This document shows positions 18,327 to 26,135 of a stretch of 45,525 nt of DNA, piece after piece. This DNA is from Candidatus Goldiibacteriota bacterium. GTDB taxonomy: Bacteria; Oederibacteriota; JAAXVQ01. The stretch spans positions 1-45,525 of the forward strand of contig JAGVPM010000140.1 of the NCBI GenBank assembly GCA_020052235.1, read 5' to 3'. Numbering within the stretch: position 1 is the stretch's first letter; each line of letters starts with the position of its first letter. The position numbers and the translations under genes were made by a program. Under the pieces are notes generated by a model that was not told the DNA's origin, ran no database searches, and saw nothing but the letters and a program-made list of their open reading frames with translations.

Positions 18327-18749
18327 ATGAAACCTGACAACCTGGCTTATTTAATATCCGTCGCCCGCGAGAAAATGTCCCGATTCATTGTTTCGGAACT
18401 GCAGCGGCATAAGATCGGGAAACTGGTGCCTTCGCATGGGGATATTTTAATGGCATTATACCAACACGGCAGCTTGCCCATGAAAGATCTGGTGCGCATG
18501 ATCCGGAAAGACAAGTCAACCGTGACTCCGCTGGTTGAGAAATTAATTAACCTGGGATATGTTGATAAAAACCAGGACGAACAGGATCTCCGCATAAAAA
18601 AAATCGCCCTTACTTTCAAGGGCAGGTCTTTACGCCCCATCTTTGACGAGATATCCGAAAAGCTTTACCAGCGGATTTATAAAAATATATCCGTGGAAGA
18701 AGGAAAAACCCTTCGATTACTTTTGGAAAAAATAATTGCCCACTGGTGA
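18327..18749 (+). CDS. MarR-family transcriptional regulator
   Basis: A 140-residue winged-helix protein: helix-turn-helix with LPMKDLVRMIRKDKSTVTPLVEKLINLGYV, then the wing with DLRIKKIALTFKGRS, a close fit to MarR. It likely binds as a dimer to the GTTTGA-N2-TCAAAC dyads at its own promoter and twice before the next gene. There is no ribosome-binding site before the ATG, and the promoter predicts a transcript starting within two bases of it, so the message is probably leaderless. An internal ATG (residue 17) would cut helix 1. The downstream MBL-fold gene is the likely target. Confidence 0.9.
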   Translation: MKPDNLAYLISVAREKMSRFIVSELQRHKIGKLVPSHGDILMALYQHGSLPMKDLVRMIRKDKSTVTPLVEKLINLGYVDKNQDEQDLRIKKIALTFKGRSLRPIFDEISEKLYQRIYKNISVEEGKTLRLLLEKIIAHW

Positions 18750-18766
18750 TTATTTTTAATAAAAAG

Positions 18767-18780
18767 ATTTGATATCAAAC
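18767..18780. promoter_or_regulatory. MarR operator copy 2
   Basis: The perfect dyad TTTGATATCAAA (18768-18779) stands between marR and the MBL gene and matches the marR promoter dyad in both half-sites (TTTGA/TCAAA). Confidence 0.65.
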
Positions 18781-18829
18781 TAACTGCGTGTGTTTTTTTA
18801 ATCAAAGGAGGTGAACTCGTTCTACAAAG

Positions 18830-18843
18830 GTTTGATGTCAAAC
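18830..18843. promoter_or_regulatory. MarR operator copy 3
   Basis: GTTTGATGTCAAAC is identical over 14 bases to copy 1 at 18300-18313. It ends 15 bases before the ATG of the MBL-fold gene, just before its ribosome site, where a bound repressor would act as a roadblock. A strong AAAGGAGGTGA at 18804-18814 lies upstream with no well-spaced start codon of its own. Confidence 0.65.
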
Positions 18844-18858
18844 AAAAAGGAGAAGAAA

Positions 18859-19758
18859 ATGCATTTTAAAAAATTGGCAGTTGTTACAGCAGTTTTGCTG
18901 GCATCCAGAAGTCTAAACCACGCATGCCACGCCATAACCCAGGGAGGCAAGACCATGAAAGGAACTATTGTCATTACGAATAAGGAAAACGTAAAAATTC
19001 ACTCCTACATCTCGCCTGAAGACAGCACATTGGTCAGTACCCAGATCATTGAAACCAAACATGAGCTGGTGGTCGTCGATGCTCAATTTTTACGGCCGTA
19101 TGCCCGGGAAGTAAAGGCCTACATTGCCGGTTTGAACAAACCTATAAACCGCATCATCATCAGCCATTCCCATCCGGATCATTGGTTTGGTTTGGAGTTT
19201 TTTCAAGATGTGCCGGTTTACAGTCTGCCGGAAACCAAAGAAGAAATTGAGAAACTAGGCGATGTGATTATTCAAAGCAAGAAACCGGTTTTAGGCGATT
19301 TGGTCACGGATAAAAAATATGTGCCGACCAAGATTATCGCCGCGCCTGGGAAAGAAGCGATTGACGGCGTAATTTTTGAATTCGAAAGGATCAAGTCCGC
19401 CGAAGCCGTGATCCAGTTGCTGATCAAACTTCCGCAGGCGCAAGTTTTGGTGGCGCAGGACCTGGCATTCAACCGGGTGCATTTATTCATCGGTCAAAAG
19501 GAGTTTAAATCCTGGATGCAGATTGCCCAATCCATGGAGGCATTGAAAGATTATTCGATCATTCTGGCCGGGCATGGCGAACCCGCGGATTCCAAAATAT
19601 TTCACGAGAATATTCAGTATCTTAACGATGTAATGGAAATTTTCTTGAAAGTGAAAACCGGCGCGGAATTAAAACACGCCTTGGTAAAAAAATACCCCGC
19701 CTACCGGGGCGCGGTACTTTTGGACATCTCGAATTCATTTCTCTATCCCCAACCCTAA
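18859..19758 (+). CDS. Exported metallo-beta-lactamase-fold protein
   Basis: A 299-residue protein with a probable signal peptide (MHFKKLAVVTAVLLAS..., cleavage near ACHA). The MBL fold follows, with the metal motif SHSHPDHWFG (HxHxDH) near residue 110, a later acidic metal residue (LVAQDLAFNRVH) and a terminal AGHGEP motif. The middle histidine usual in GHTxG is not seen, and AEAVIQLLIKLP occupies that place, so the metal site may be unusual. The ATG at 18859 has AAGGAG six bases upstream. Longer frames would begin inside the operator. It probably hydrolyses a small substrate in the periplasm and is induced through the MarR protein. Confidence 0.82.
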   Translation: MHFKKLAVVTAVLLASRSLNHACHAITQGGKTMKGTIVITNKENVKIHSYISPEDSTLVSTQIIETKHELVVVDAQFLRPYAREVKAYIAGLNKPINRIIISHSHPDHWFGLEFFQDVPVYSLPETKEEIEKLGDVIIQSKKPVLGDLVTDKKYVPTKIIAAPGKEAIDGVIFEFERIKSAEAVIQLLIKLPQAQVLVAQDLAFNRVHLFIGQKEFKSWMQIAQSMEALKDYSIILAGHGEPADSKIFHENIQYLNDVMEIFLKVKTGAELKHALVKKYPAYRGAVLLDISNSFLYPQP

Positions 19759-19771
19759 AACGGCTAAGGAT

Positions 19772-19800
19772 ATCCGGGGGCGCTCGCGCCTCCGGATTTT
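19772..19800 (+). terminator. Rho-independent terminator after the MBL gene
   Basis: A GC-rich hairpin with 12-base arms (ATCCGGGGGCGC, pairing with one wobble to the arm ending at 19797) is followed by a TTTT run, 14 bases after the stop. Confidence 0.65.
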
Positions 19801-19844
19801 CCGCCGTCACCGTGCAGATGCTCGGTTAGATCACTGTTTTTTAT

Positions 19845-21431
19845 TTAAAACTCTCTCAATTCCGCCGCATCCAAGGGGATAATCTTCTTTGCGGCCACCG
19901 GAGATGGCTGCAATTTATTTTTTTCGGGTTGCGAAGTCGAGAAACGCGGAGCCGCGTTTGCTCCAAAATGCGCGCTCCTCTCTCTGGAATAGTCATGAGA
20001 TTCAGACGTTTCCCGGACATAGCCGACCATTCCCTGAAGATGATTAACCAACATTTTCAATTCCTGGGCTTGGGAATCCAGTTCCTCCGAAGCCGAAGCC
20101 GATTCTTCCGCGCTGGCGGCAATCGATTGCGTCACTTTGTCCATTTGTGTCATCGCGTCGTTCACTTGCTCGATCCCTTGGGTCTGCTCGGTGCTGCCGG
20201 CCACGACAGCAGCAGCCAGCCGGTCCACTTTCAATGCCACTGTGCTGATTTCCTGCAGAGTCTGCGACACTTCAACACTTATGGTTACACCCAATTCCGT
20301 GCTTTGAACGGAATTGGCGATCATGGTGCCGGTATTTTTAGCAGCGGCCGCGCTTTTTTGGGCCAAATTGCGCACCTCTTCCGCCACCACGGCAAATCCC
20401 TTGCCGGCTTCTCCGGCCCGGGCTGCCTCAACGGCGGCATTAAGCGCCAACAAGTTGGTTTGAAAAGCAATTTCATCAATCGTCTTAATGATCTTGGAGG
20501 TTTCGTCCGATGATTTCTTGATGCTGCCAATCGCCGCAGTCATCTTGGCCATGGCAGCGCTGCCTTGATTGGAAACCTCTTTGGTCTTCTCCGCCAAGGC
20601 TTTGGTTTCAGAGGCATTCGCCGCATTCTTTTTGGTCACTTCCACCATTTGTTTGATGCTTTGGCTGATCTTATCAACCACCGTGGCTTGCTCACTGGCG
20701 CCTTGAGCCAGGGATTGGCCGGAAGAGGAAACTTGGCCCGCGGCTGAAGAGGTTTGAGCGGCCCCGCTGCCCAAGCCTTCAATGATTTTTTTCAGTGGTC
20801 CGGTGATGGACCGCGAAATCATCAGCGCCAACACCACGCCAACAATGCTGATGATAACCGACATGAGCAAAATCCACCAACGCACTGAGCCCATGATATG
20901 CGTATATTGATTCCGTTTGTCTTTGGAGACCGTAATAACTTGGGCGAGTGTCTCCATGACTATTTTGAGTTCAGGTTCTGTTTTTTCGCGGTAAACTTTT
21001 ATAATGTCTTGAAAACCCGCGGATTCATGCTTGAGCTGCGCAATCACCAAAGCGGATTCATGCAAACGCGTATGCGGCCCCTCAATTTCCATAAACAGAC
21101 TCTGCAGTTCCGGTATTTTTTTAACCACTTCATTTTTTCCTTCGCCATAAAACCATTTGCCGAATCCGCACTGATGCGGATCGGTTTGAATTTTTAATTC
21201 CCGGTTTTTATTTTCATCAATTATAAAGGCATTCAGCTGATTCACCCACGCCAGGTGGTCAATTTCACGCTGCAACATTTCCATGACCACCGCCGTCATG
21301 GCCGCCCGGTTGCCGGCTTGGTTCAAAATCTGATTCATCCCCAAAAACGACGTAATGGTAACCAAGGCTAAAAAGAAGATATACAACAATGATTGCAGAC
21401 CGATTTTTCGGCTAATGGTCAGATTACTCAT
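19845..21431 (-). CDS. Methyl-accepting chemotaxis protein with a zinc-binding CZB sensor
   Basis: A 528-residue chemoreceptor. Transmembrane helix 1 spans about 9-31. A periplasmic CZB-like sensor follows, with the four zinc ligands visible: His59 (DHLAW), Cys88 (HQCGFGKWF), His120 and His124 (GPHTRLH). The second helix (about 190-212) leads into a HAMP-like region and the coiled-coil signalling domain with the hairpin tip [23 protein letters not shown] usually sits in the cytoplasm; here it lies between the two membrane helices. The C-terminus ends [14 protein letters not shown], close to the end of the broken receptor at 28245. GGAGG lies six bases before the ATG, and a sigma-28-like promoter stands upstream. 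Bacteriohemerythrin is the next gene upstream. Confidence 0.93.
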   Translation of the reverse strand: MSNLTISRKIGLQSLLYIFFLALVTITSFLGMNQILNQAGNRAAMTAVVMEMLQREIDHLAWVNQLNAFIIDENKNRELKIQTDPHQCGFGKWFYGEGKNEVVKKIPELQSLFMEIEGPHTRLHESALVIAQLKHESAGFQDIIKVYREKTEPELKIVMETLAQVITVSKDKRNQYTHIMGSVRWWILLMSVIISIVGVVLALMISRSITGPLKKIIEGLGSGAAQTSSAAGQVSSSGQSLAQGASEQATVVDKISQSIKQMVEVTKKNAANASETKALAEKTKEVSNQGSAAMAKMTAAIGSIKKSSDETSKIIKTIDEIAFQTNLLALNAAVEAARAGEAGKGFAVVAEEVRNLAQKSAAAAKNTGTMIANSVQSTELGVTISVEVSQTLQEISTVALKVDRLAAAVVAGSTEQTQGIEQVNDAMTQMDKVTQSIAASAEESASASEELDSQAQELKMLVNHLQGMVGYVRETSESHDYSRERSAHFGANAAPRFSTSQPEKNKLQPSPVAAKKIIPLDAAELREF

Positions 21432-21470
21432 GATTCGCCTCCACTGATGAATTCTTTAGCACCATTAATA

Positions 21471-21497
21471 AAATCGGCTGTCTTAAAAAAAACTTGA
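21471..21497 (-). promoter_or_regulatory. Sigma-28 (FliA)-like promoter of the chemoreceptor gene
   Basis: On the minus strand TCAAGTTT (21497-21490), 11 bases, GCCGATTT (21478-21471) compares with the flagellar sigma consensus TAAAGTTT-N11-GCCGATAA (7 of 8 and 6 of 8 positions). It lies about 40 bases upstream of the start codon. Confidence 0.65.
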
Positions 21498-21574
21498 GCC
21501 ATTTATTGTTTTTTCAACACATTGGTTTGATTTAGATTTTTCCGGTGCAGGTATTCGGGCGGATTTCCGCGGGC

Positions 21575-21982
21575 TTATTTCAAACCATGTTCTTGAAAAC
21601 AAACGGAGTATCTCTGGTCCACGACCAAGATATGCTCCGTCAGCCAGCCTTTGAGAAAATTCATAACCTGGAGCGAAAGCGCAAGTTTATTGGCTTCAAA
21701 ATCCTGTTTAAATTTCTCTACGCGCCGTATGAATTCCGCATGTTCCGCAACATGCGCTGAATACCCGGGATAATTGAATTGGCGCATATACGTTTCTTCC
21801 GTGGAAAAATGGCTGCGGGTATATTCTTCCAGTTCATTTAAAATCTCACCCAAAATTTCTTTCCCTTTGGATTGTTTCATGGCCTCATGCAGAGTATTGA
21901 TTAAACCAAATAATTTGCAATGCTGGTCATCAATGCTTTTTACGTTCACGCTGTATTTTTCGCTGAATTCGAAGATCGGCAT
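21575..21982 (-). CDS. Bacteriohemerythrin
   Basis: A 135-residue four-helix protein with all seven di-iron ligands of hemerythrin: His21 (DDQHCKLF), His58 and Glu62 (HFSTEE), His77 and His81 (HVAEH), His117 and Asp122 (EHILVVD). It binds O2 reversibly and can store or deliver oxygen, or sense it. The ATG at 21982 follows GGGAGG with nine bases; the GTG six bases earlier sits too close to that site. It lies upstream of, and on the same strand as, the CZB chemoreceptor (143 bases apart), a pairing that suggests oxygen or redox taxis. Confidence 0.93.
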   Translation of the reverse strand: MPIFEFSEKYSVNVKSIDDQHCKLFGLINTLHEAMKQSKGKEILGEILNELEEYTRSHFSTEETYMRQFNYPGYSAHVAEHAEFIRRVEKFKQDFEANKLALSLQVMNFLKGWLTEHILVVDQRYSVCFQEHGLK

Positions 21983-22046
21983 GCGCACAAACCTCCCAGC
22001 CGGCGGCGGGCGCCGGTTATTTTTTTACTCCAAACCCCCGACGCAC

Positions 22047-23219
22047 TCACACCAACAACGGCGGTTCGTCCGAAGAACGGAAAATTTCTTCACCTCCGAA
22101 AAATACCCGGCGCACGGAAAAATCCGGCCCGGCCAGCACCAAATCCGCGCGGCCGCCGACCATAATCCGCCCCAGGCCCCGGATGCCTAAAAGTTTGGCG
22201 GGATTATGCGAGGCCAGGTGCGCTGCTTTCCAAATGGAAAAACCCGGCAGCGCCCCCACGGTGGCCACGCCCCGCCATACGGGATGAATGCCGCCGGCCA
22301 AAGCCCCGTCCTCATGCCGGGCGGCGCCTTGCTTGATCTCAAGTTTTTCTCCCTGCGCTTCCACATGCGACCCCTCCGGCATGCCGGCGATCCAACGGCA
22401 ATCCGAAACCAGGATCAAATCCCCGACTTTGGCGCGCACGAACATAGACAAGGTTTCCGGCGCCAGATGTTCGCCGTCCCCGATGATCTCAGCGGTCAGC
22501 CGTTCCTCCGCCAGCGTGGCGCCGACCAACCCGGGTTCGCGCTGATGAAACGGCCGCATGCCATTGCCCAAATGGGTCACCATGCGCGCGCCCCACTCCA
22601 CGGCCGCATGAGCTTGTTCAGCCGTGGCCAACGAATGGCCCAGGGAAACAATGATGCCGGCCGCCGCGAATGCCTTGATCGCCTCCTCGGCTCCCGGCAG
22701 TTCCGGGGCCACGGTGACGATTTTCAATTCATCGCCCAACGTTTTTAAAATCTGCGTCACATCGGCCATGCGGGGAGGTTTTAAAAATTCCTTGGGAATG
22801 GCGCCGCGCGCATCGGGATTGAGAAACGGCCCTTCCAAATGAATGCCCAACAAACGCACTGGAGCCGAGAGCCTGGCTTTCCTAACCACTTCCGCCATGC
22901 GGGCCAGTTCATCGTACCCGGAAAAAAATTGCGACAGCATCAGCGCCGTGGTGCCCTGCGCCGCGTGATAATAGGTGGACGCCAGCAACCCGCCCAGGCT
23001 GGTGGGGTCGATTCCGCCGCCGCCGTGGCAATGCAGATCCACCAGGCCCGGAAACACCAAATACCGCCGCGCGCCTACAAAGTCCCGGCTGCCAAAGCGG
23101 CTGGCCGAAGTCGACGGCAAGATGCTCTCAATCCGTTTCCCGTTGATTACAATTAGTTTGTCTTCCAGCGGCTCATTGTCCGTGGCCAAAGCCCGGGCGC
23201 GTATAATGTAACGTTTCAT
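22047..23219 (-). CDS. nagA: N-acetylglucosamine-6-phosphate deacetylase
   Basis: A 390-residue amidohydrolase with the NagA landmarks: the metal-site PGLVDLHCHGGGGID near the N-terminus, GIHLEGPFLNP, SLGHSLATAEQ, THLGNGM and the catalytic-Asp region LILVSDCRWIAG, where the residues after Asp differ from the common TDA. It removes acetate from GlcNAc-6-phosphate, feeding amino-sugar recycling from the cell wall or chitin breakdown. The ATG at 23219 has GGAAGGA six bases upstream; the frame to 23297 lies within acpS and is not used. Four bases separate it from acpS, so the two are cotranscribed. No nagB or sugar kinase is nearby. Confidence 0.9.
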   Translation of the reverse strand: MKRYIIRARALATDNEPLEDKLIVINGKRIESILPSTSASRFGSRDFVGARRYLVFPGLVDLHCHGGGGIDPTSLGGLLASTYYHAAQGTTALMLSQFFSGYDELARMAEVVRKARLSAPVRLLGIHLEGPFLNPDARGAIPKEFLKPPRMADVTQILKTLGDELKIVTVAPELPGAEEAIKAFAAAGIIVSLGHSLATAEQAHAAVEWGARMVTHLGNGMRPFHQREPGLVGATLAEERLTAEIIGDGEHLAPETLSMFVRAKVGDLILVSDCRWIAGMPEGSHVEAQGEKLEIKQGAARHEDGALAGGIHPVWRGVATVGALPGFSIWKAAHLASHNPAKLLGIRGLGRIMVGGRADLVLAGPDFSVRRVFFGGEEIFRSSDEPPLLV

Positions 23220-23223
23220 GGGA

Positions 23224-23601
23224 TCATCCTTCCAAAATAACCGTGGCCGCCGCGTATCCGGAACTGTGCGATAAGGAAAGCCAGGTATGTTCAACACCCG
23301 CGCGGCGGGCCATTTGGCTTGCCAATCCGGTCAATTTTAAAAACGGCTGTCCGCCGGCGCGGCGGGCCACGCCCACGTCGGTCCACTTCACGCCTTTGGC
23401 CCAACCCGTCCCCAACGCTTTCATAAACGCTTCCTTGGCGCAAAAACGCGCTGCAAAATGCTCGCCGCTGTGTTTATACCTGCGGCAATAACGGATTTCC
23501 GCAGTTGTAAACGTACGCAATAAAAAATGCCGGCCGCCCCTGGCCATGGCCTTTTCCACGCGCGCAATTTCCTGTATGTCCAACCCCATGCCTAAAATCA
23601 T
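23224..23601 (-). CDS. acpS: Holo-[acyl-carrier-protein] synthase
   Basis: A 125-residue AcpS with the family motifs GMGLDIQEIARVE (metal-binding Asp8), FTTAEIRYC, FAARFCAKEAFMKALGTG (metal-binding Glu) and the C-terminal SLSHSSGYAAATV. It moves the 4'-phosphopantetheine arm of CoA onto apo-acyl carrier protein in fatty acid synthesis. AAAGGA lies six bases before the ATG at 23601; the long frame to 23781 passes through a repeat and is not used. It is transcribed with nagA. Confidence 0.93.
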   Translation of the reverse strand: MILGMGLDIQEIARVEKAMARGGRHFLLRTFTTAEIRYCRRYKHSGEHFAARFCAKEAFMKALGTGWAKGVKWTDVGVARRAGGQPFLKLTGLASQMARRAGVEHTWLSLSHSSGYAAATVILEG

Positions 23602-23630
23602 ATTTAATCCTTTTTTTGTTTTTCGAGAAT

Positions 23631-23661
23631 CTCTCCGCGTCCTCTGCGCCTCTGCGGTGAA
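23631..23661. repeat. CTCTGCGCCTCTGCGGTGAA repeat, single copy
   Basis: The 20-mer CTCTGCGCCTCTGCGGTGAA (23642-23661) is shared exactly with the right arm of the inverted repeat at 42480-42577, with a related CTCTCCGCGT before it. It lies between acpS and the patatin gene. Confidence 0.75.
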
Positions 23662-23740
23662 TATGATTTTTACATCGGCACACCGGCAGATCATTATAAA
23701 CACAACACCTATCATCTGGCAACCGTCCCATGACCCAACT

Positions 23741-25960
23741 TTAAAAGCGATGCCCGAGGGAAAAATGCACCATGGGGACATGGGTCCCGCTGTTGTCCGT
23801 CAAGGATACCTCCAGCGGTCCAATGGGAGAAATGGCGCCCACCGTCAACCCTGCACCAACGAGTACGGTGCCGGCTTCAAACAAGGATTTAAAATCATCT
23901 TCCAATTTGCCGGCGTTTGCCTGTAAAACCAAATACACATTGTCCCAAACCTGGACTTGAATTCCCGCCCTGCCCACCCAAACCGCGTTATCGTAGCGCT
24001 CCATGAATTTATACCCGGCAAAAGAAATTTGGTGCGGATCATAATCAAACATTCCTCCCAGATGAAACTCATGGGCAAAATGCGTCTGGCGCGAGGAGGC
24101 GGCACCCAGGGTTCCGCCTCCAAAAACCGAAACCCGGGAATGTAGAGGCAGCACTCCCAACAGGGTGCCGAAATAGCGGGGATAATCGGAATAATCCGGC
24201 GCGGGTTTAAATACCATGGACCGGGTGATGTACCGGACTTCACAGTACGCTTGAACTCCGGAGCGGGGAAATTGCGTGCGGTCCAGGGTGTCGATGCGTA
24301 AAAATCCGGCATAATTTAAAAAATCAATATCTCGGTTGCGCGCCGGATCATTGCCGGCATCCGCCTGCACATTAACAAATTCCTTTTCCGCTCCCAACCC
24401 TAAGGACATGGCATTGGCAAAACTTTTTTGCAAAAAAACTTCGCCGGTATAATTGATGAAATCATGGTAGATCCACGTACTGTCATCATCATAGGAGGAT
24501 ACTTTAAATTGATTATACCGGAGTTGGGCATTAAACCCCAACCCGGTATTCCAGCCCAACGGCACATACCTTGTCCCCCGGAACGCGCCGTTCTCACCCA
24601 GTTTAATATCAACGCCGATCTTGGAGCCTTCCATTAAAAAATTCCTGAATGTCCCGTTGAACAAGAGCGCGGATTGGGTGTCCGAGTCATACCCCAATCC
24701 GACTTTAAGCAAATCATTGCTGCTCTCCGAAACTTGCAATAACAATTTTTGGCCGTTTTTTTCTCCCGGCTCCAAGGTGTAGGTAACGCGTTCAAAAAAA
24801 CCGCTCCCGTAAATACGCAGCACGGCCGCCTTGATTTCTTCCGGGCTTACCCAAACCGGCGGTTCCAATTGCAAATGCTCATCCACAAGTTCGCGCGGTA
24901 CATGGTTTAAGCCTTCAATCCGAACTTCCGTGATTTGCAAACGGGACCAATTAAATTTTTTCCTCAAATCCCCTCGCATGGGAGGCGCGGGATATTTTTT
25001 CAACCGATCGGCCAAAACTTTCAACTCCCCTACTTTGGCCCGGGCGGCTTTCTCGCCGATTGCGACCAGGGCGGTGGTTTCCGTAAAACTTCCGGAACCG
25101 TATCCCCGGGTGTCGGGAATAATCAGCACCGAACACAAAGCATTTTGCCCCGGCGCTTCCGCCGCGCCGAAAAAACTCATGGACTGATCCAAAATTTTTT
25201 GCAATGTATCCAGTTCCTCTTTGCCGTAAAGCGCAGTTCCCACATCCACACCCACAATTATATCCGCACCCATGTCTTTGACATTGGATGCGGGAAAATT
25301 ACGCGCTACCATCCCGTCCGCCAACAGGCGGCCTTCAATTTCAACCGGAGTGAACACCGAGGGAATCGCCATGCTGGCGCGCAGGGCTTCAGGCAAGGAA
25401 CCGTGGTCTAAAATAACGCCTTTGCCATTGGTCAAATCCGTGGCCACGCACTCAAACGGAATAGGCAACTTTCTGAAATCACGAATAGCATGCGCCGGCA
25501 GGGTCAGTTCGGACAGCATGAGAGAAATATTTTCGCCGCTGCTTAATCCCCGCGGAAGCGTGATCTGCCAGGCTTGAATGGGAAAGGCAAGCAAGTACTT
25601 GCCGTCATCGTCTTTTTCCTCCAGGGGCAAATATTTGCGCGGCACCCGGTCTCCCAGCAGTTCCTGCCAATTCTGCTCATACATAATCCGTTCTATGCCG
25701 GCCGCATCGTATCCTATGGCATACAAGCCGCCTATGATGGCCCCGATGCTGGTCCCGGCAATATAATCGGGCGGCAATCCCAATTCTTCCATGACCTTTA
25801 ACACCCCGATGTGCGCAAATCCGCGGGCGCCGCCGCCGCTTAACACCAGCCCCAGCCGGGGCCGTTCACCGGCGGCAGTTTGGCCTTCGGACGGAACCCA
25901 CCCGGCGGAGATTAACCCTATGGCCGCTATCCAGCCCAGATATCGCCAGCCCTTGCGCAT
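23741..25960 (-). CDS. Patatin-like phospholipase with POTRA and outer membrane beta-barrel (PlpD-type)
   Basis: A 739-residue protein. A signal peptide (about 1-27) precedes a patatin domain with the oxyanion loop SGGGARGFAHIG (41-52), the nucleophile Ser71 in GTSIG and the dyad partner Asp215 in LLADGMVARNFPA. Both catalytic residues are intact. A POTRA-like module follows (about 335-400, ITEVRIEGLNHVP ... GFFERVTY). A 16-strand Omp85-type barrel ends in Phe739. This is the layout of type Vd secretion proteins, which export the lipase domain to the cell surface or outside. AAGGAGCG precedes the ATG, and the gene is monocistronic. Confidence 0.92.
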   Translation of the reverse strand: MRKGWRYLGWIAAIGLISAGWVPSEGQTAAGERPRLGLVLSGGGARGFAHIGVLKVMEELGLPPDYIAGTSIGAIIGGLYAIGYDAAGIERIMYEQNWQELLGDRVPRKYLPLEEKDDDGKYLLAFPIQAWQITLPRGLSSGENISLMLSELTLPAHAIRDFRKLPIPFECVATDLTNGKGVILDHGSLPEALRASMAIPSVFTPVEIEGRLLADGMVARNFPASNVKDMGADIIVGVDVGTALYGKEELDTLQKILDQSMSFFGAAEAPGQNALCSVLIIPDTRGYGSGSFTETTALVAIGEKAARAKVGELKVLADRLKKYPAPPMRGDLRKKFNWSRLQITEVRIEGLNHVPRELVDEHLQLEPPVWVSPEEIKAAVLRIYGSGFFERVTYTLEPGEKNGQKLLLQVSESSNDLLKVGLGYDSDTQSALLFNGTFRNFLMEGSKIGVDIKLGENGAFRGTRYVPLGWNTGLGFNAQLRYNQFKVSSYDDDSTWIYHDFINYTGEVFLQKSFANAMSLGLGAEKEFVNVQADAGNDPARNRDIDFLNYAGFLRIDTLDRTQFPRSGVQAYCEVRYITRSMVFKPAPDYSDYPRYFGTLLGVLPLHSRVSVFGGGTLGAASSRQTHFAHEFHLGGMFDYDPHQISFAGYKFMERYDNAVWVGRAGIQVQVWDNVYLVLQANAGKLEDDFKSLFEAGTVLVGAGLTVGAISPIGPLEVSLTDNSGTHVPMVHFSLGHRF

Positions 25961-26003
25961 GCCTTTCGCTCCTTGAACTGCAATTTACGAGGATAAATTA
26001 AAT

Positions 26004-26031
26004 GTAACGACGCAAAATTTTGCGCCTCTAC
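26004..26031. repeat. REP-like palindrome, GTAGAGACGCAAAA family (degenerate copy)
   Basis: Same 28-base element as 10391-10418, changed within the outer arms (GTAACGACGCAAAA on the left, GCGCCTCTAC on the right), so the outer stem pairs imperfectly. It lies 43 bases before the start of the patatin gene. Confidence 0.75.
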
Positions 26032-26135
26032 CATGCGTTACCACCCATTACCCAACCCGGATCATTATACGCTCTTAAAAGTATTTTGAGAAACCTCTTC
26101 ACGCGGACAGTGAGTGATTCCAACCGCCGTTTGCT

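Noticed and set aside
18804-18814. Separate small gene using the strong AAAGGAGGTGA
   Set aside because: No start codon at a suitable distance outside the MBL frame; kept only as a remark on the operator region.
22206-22748. Plus-strand frame of 180 codons
   Set aside because: It is antisense to nagA, which shows all catalytic motifs.
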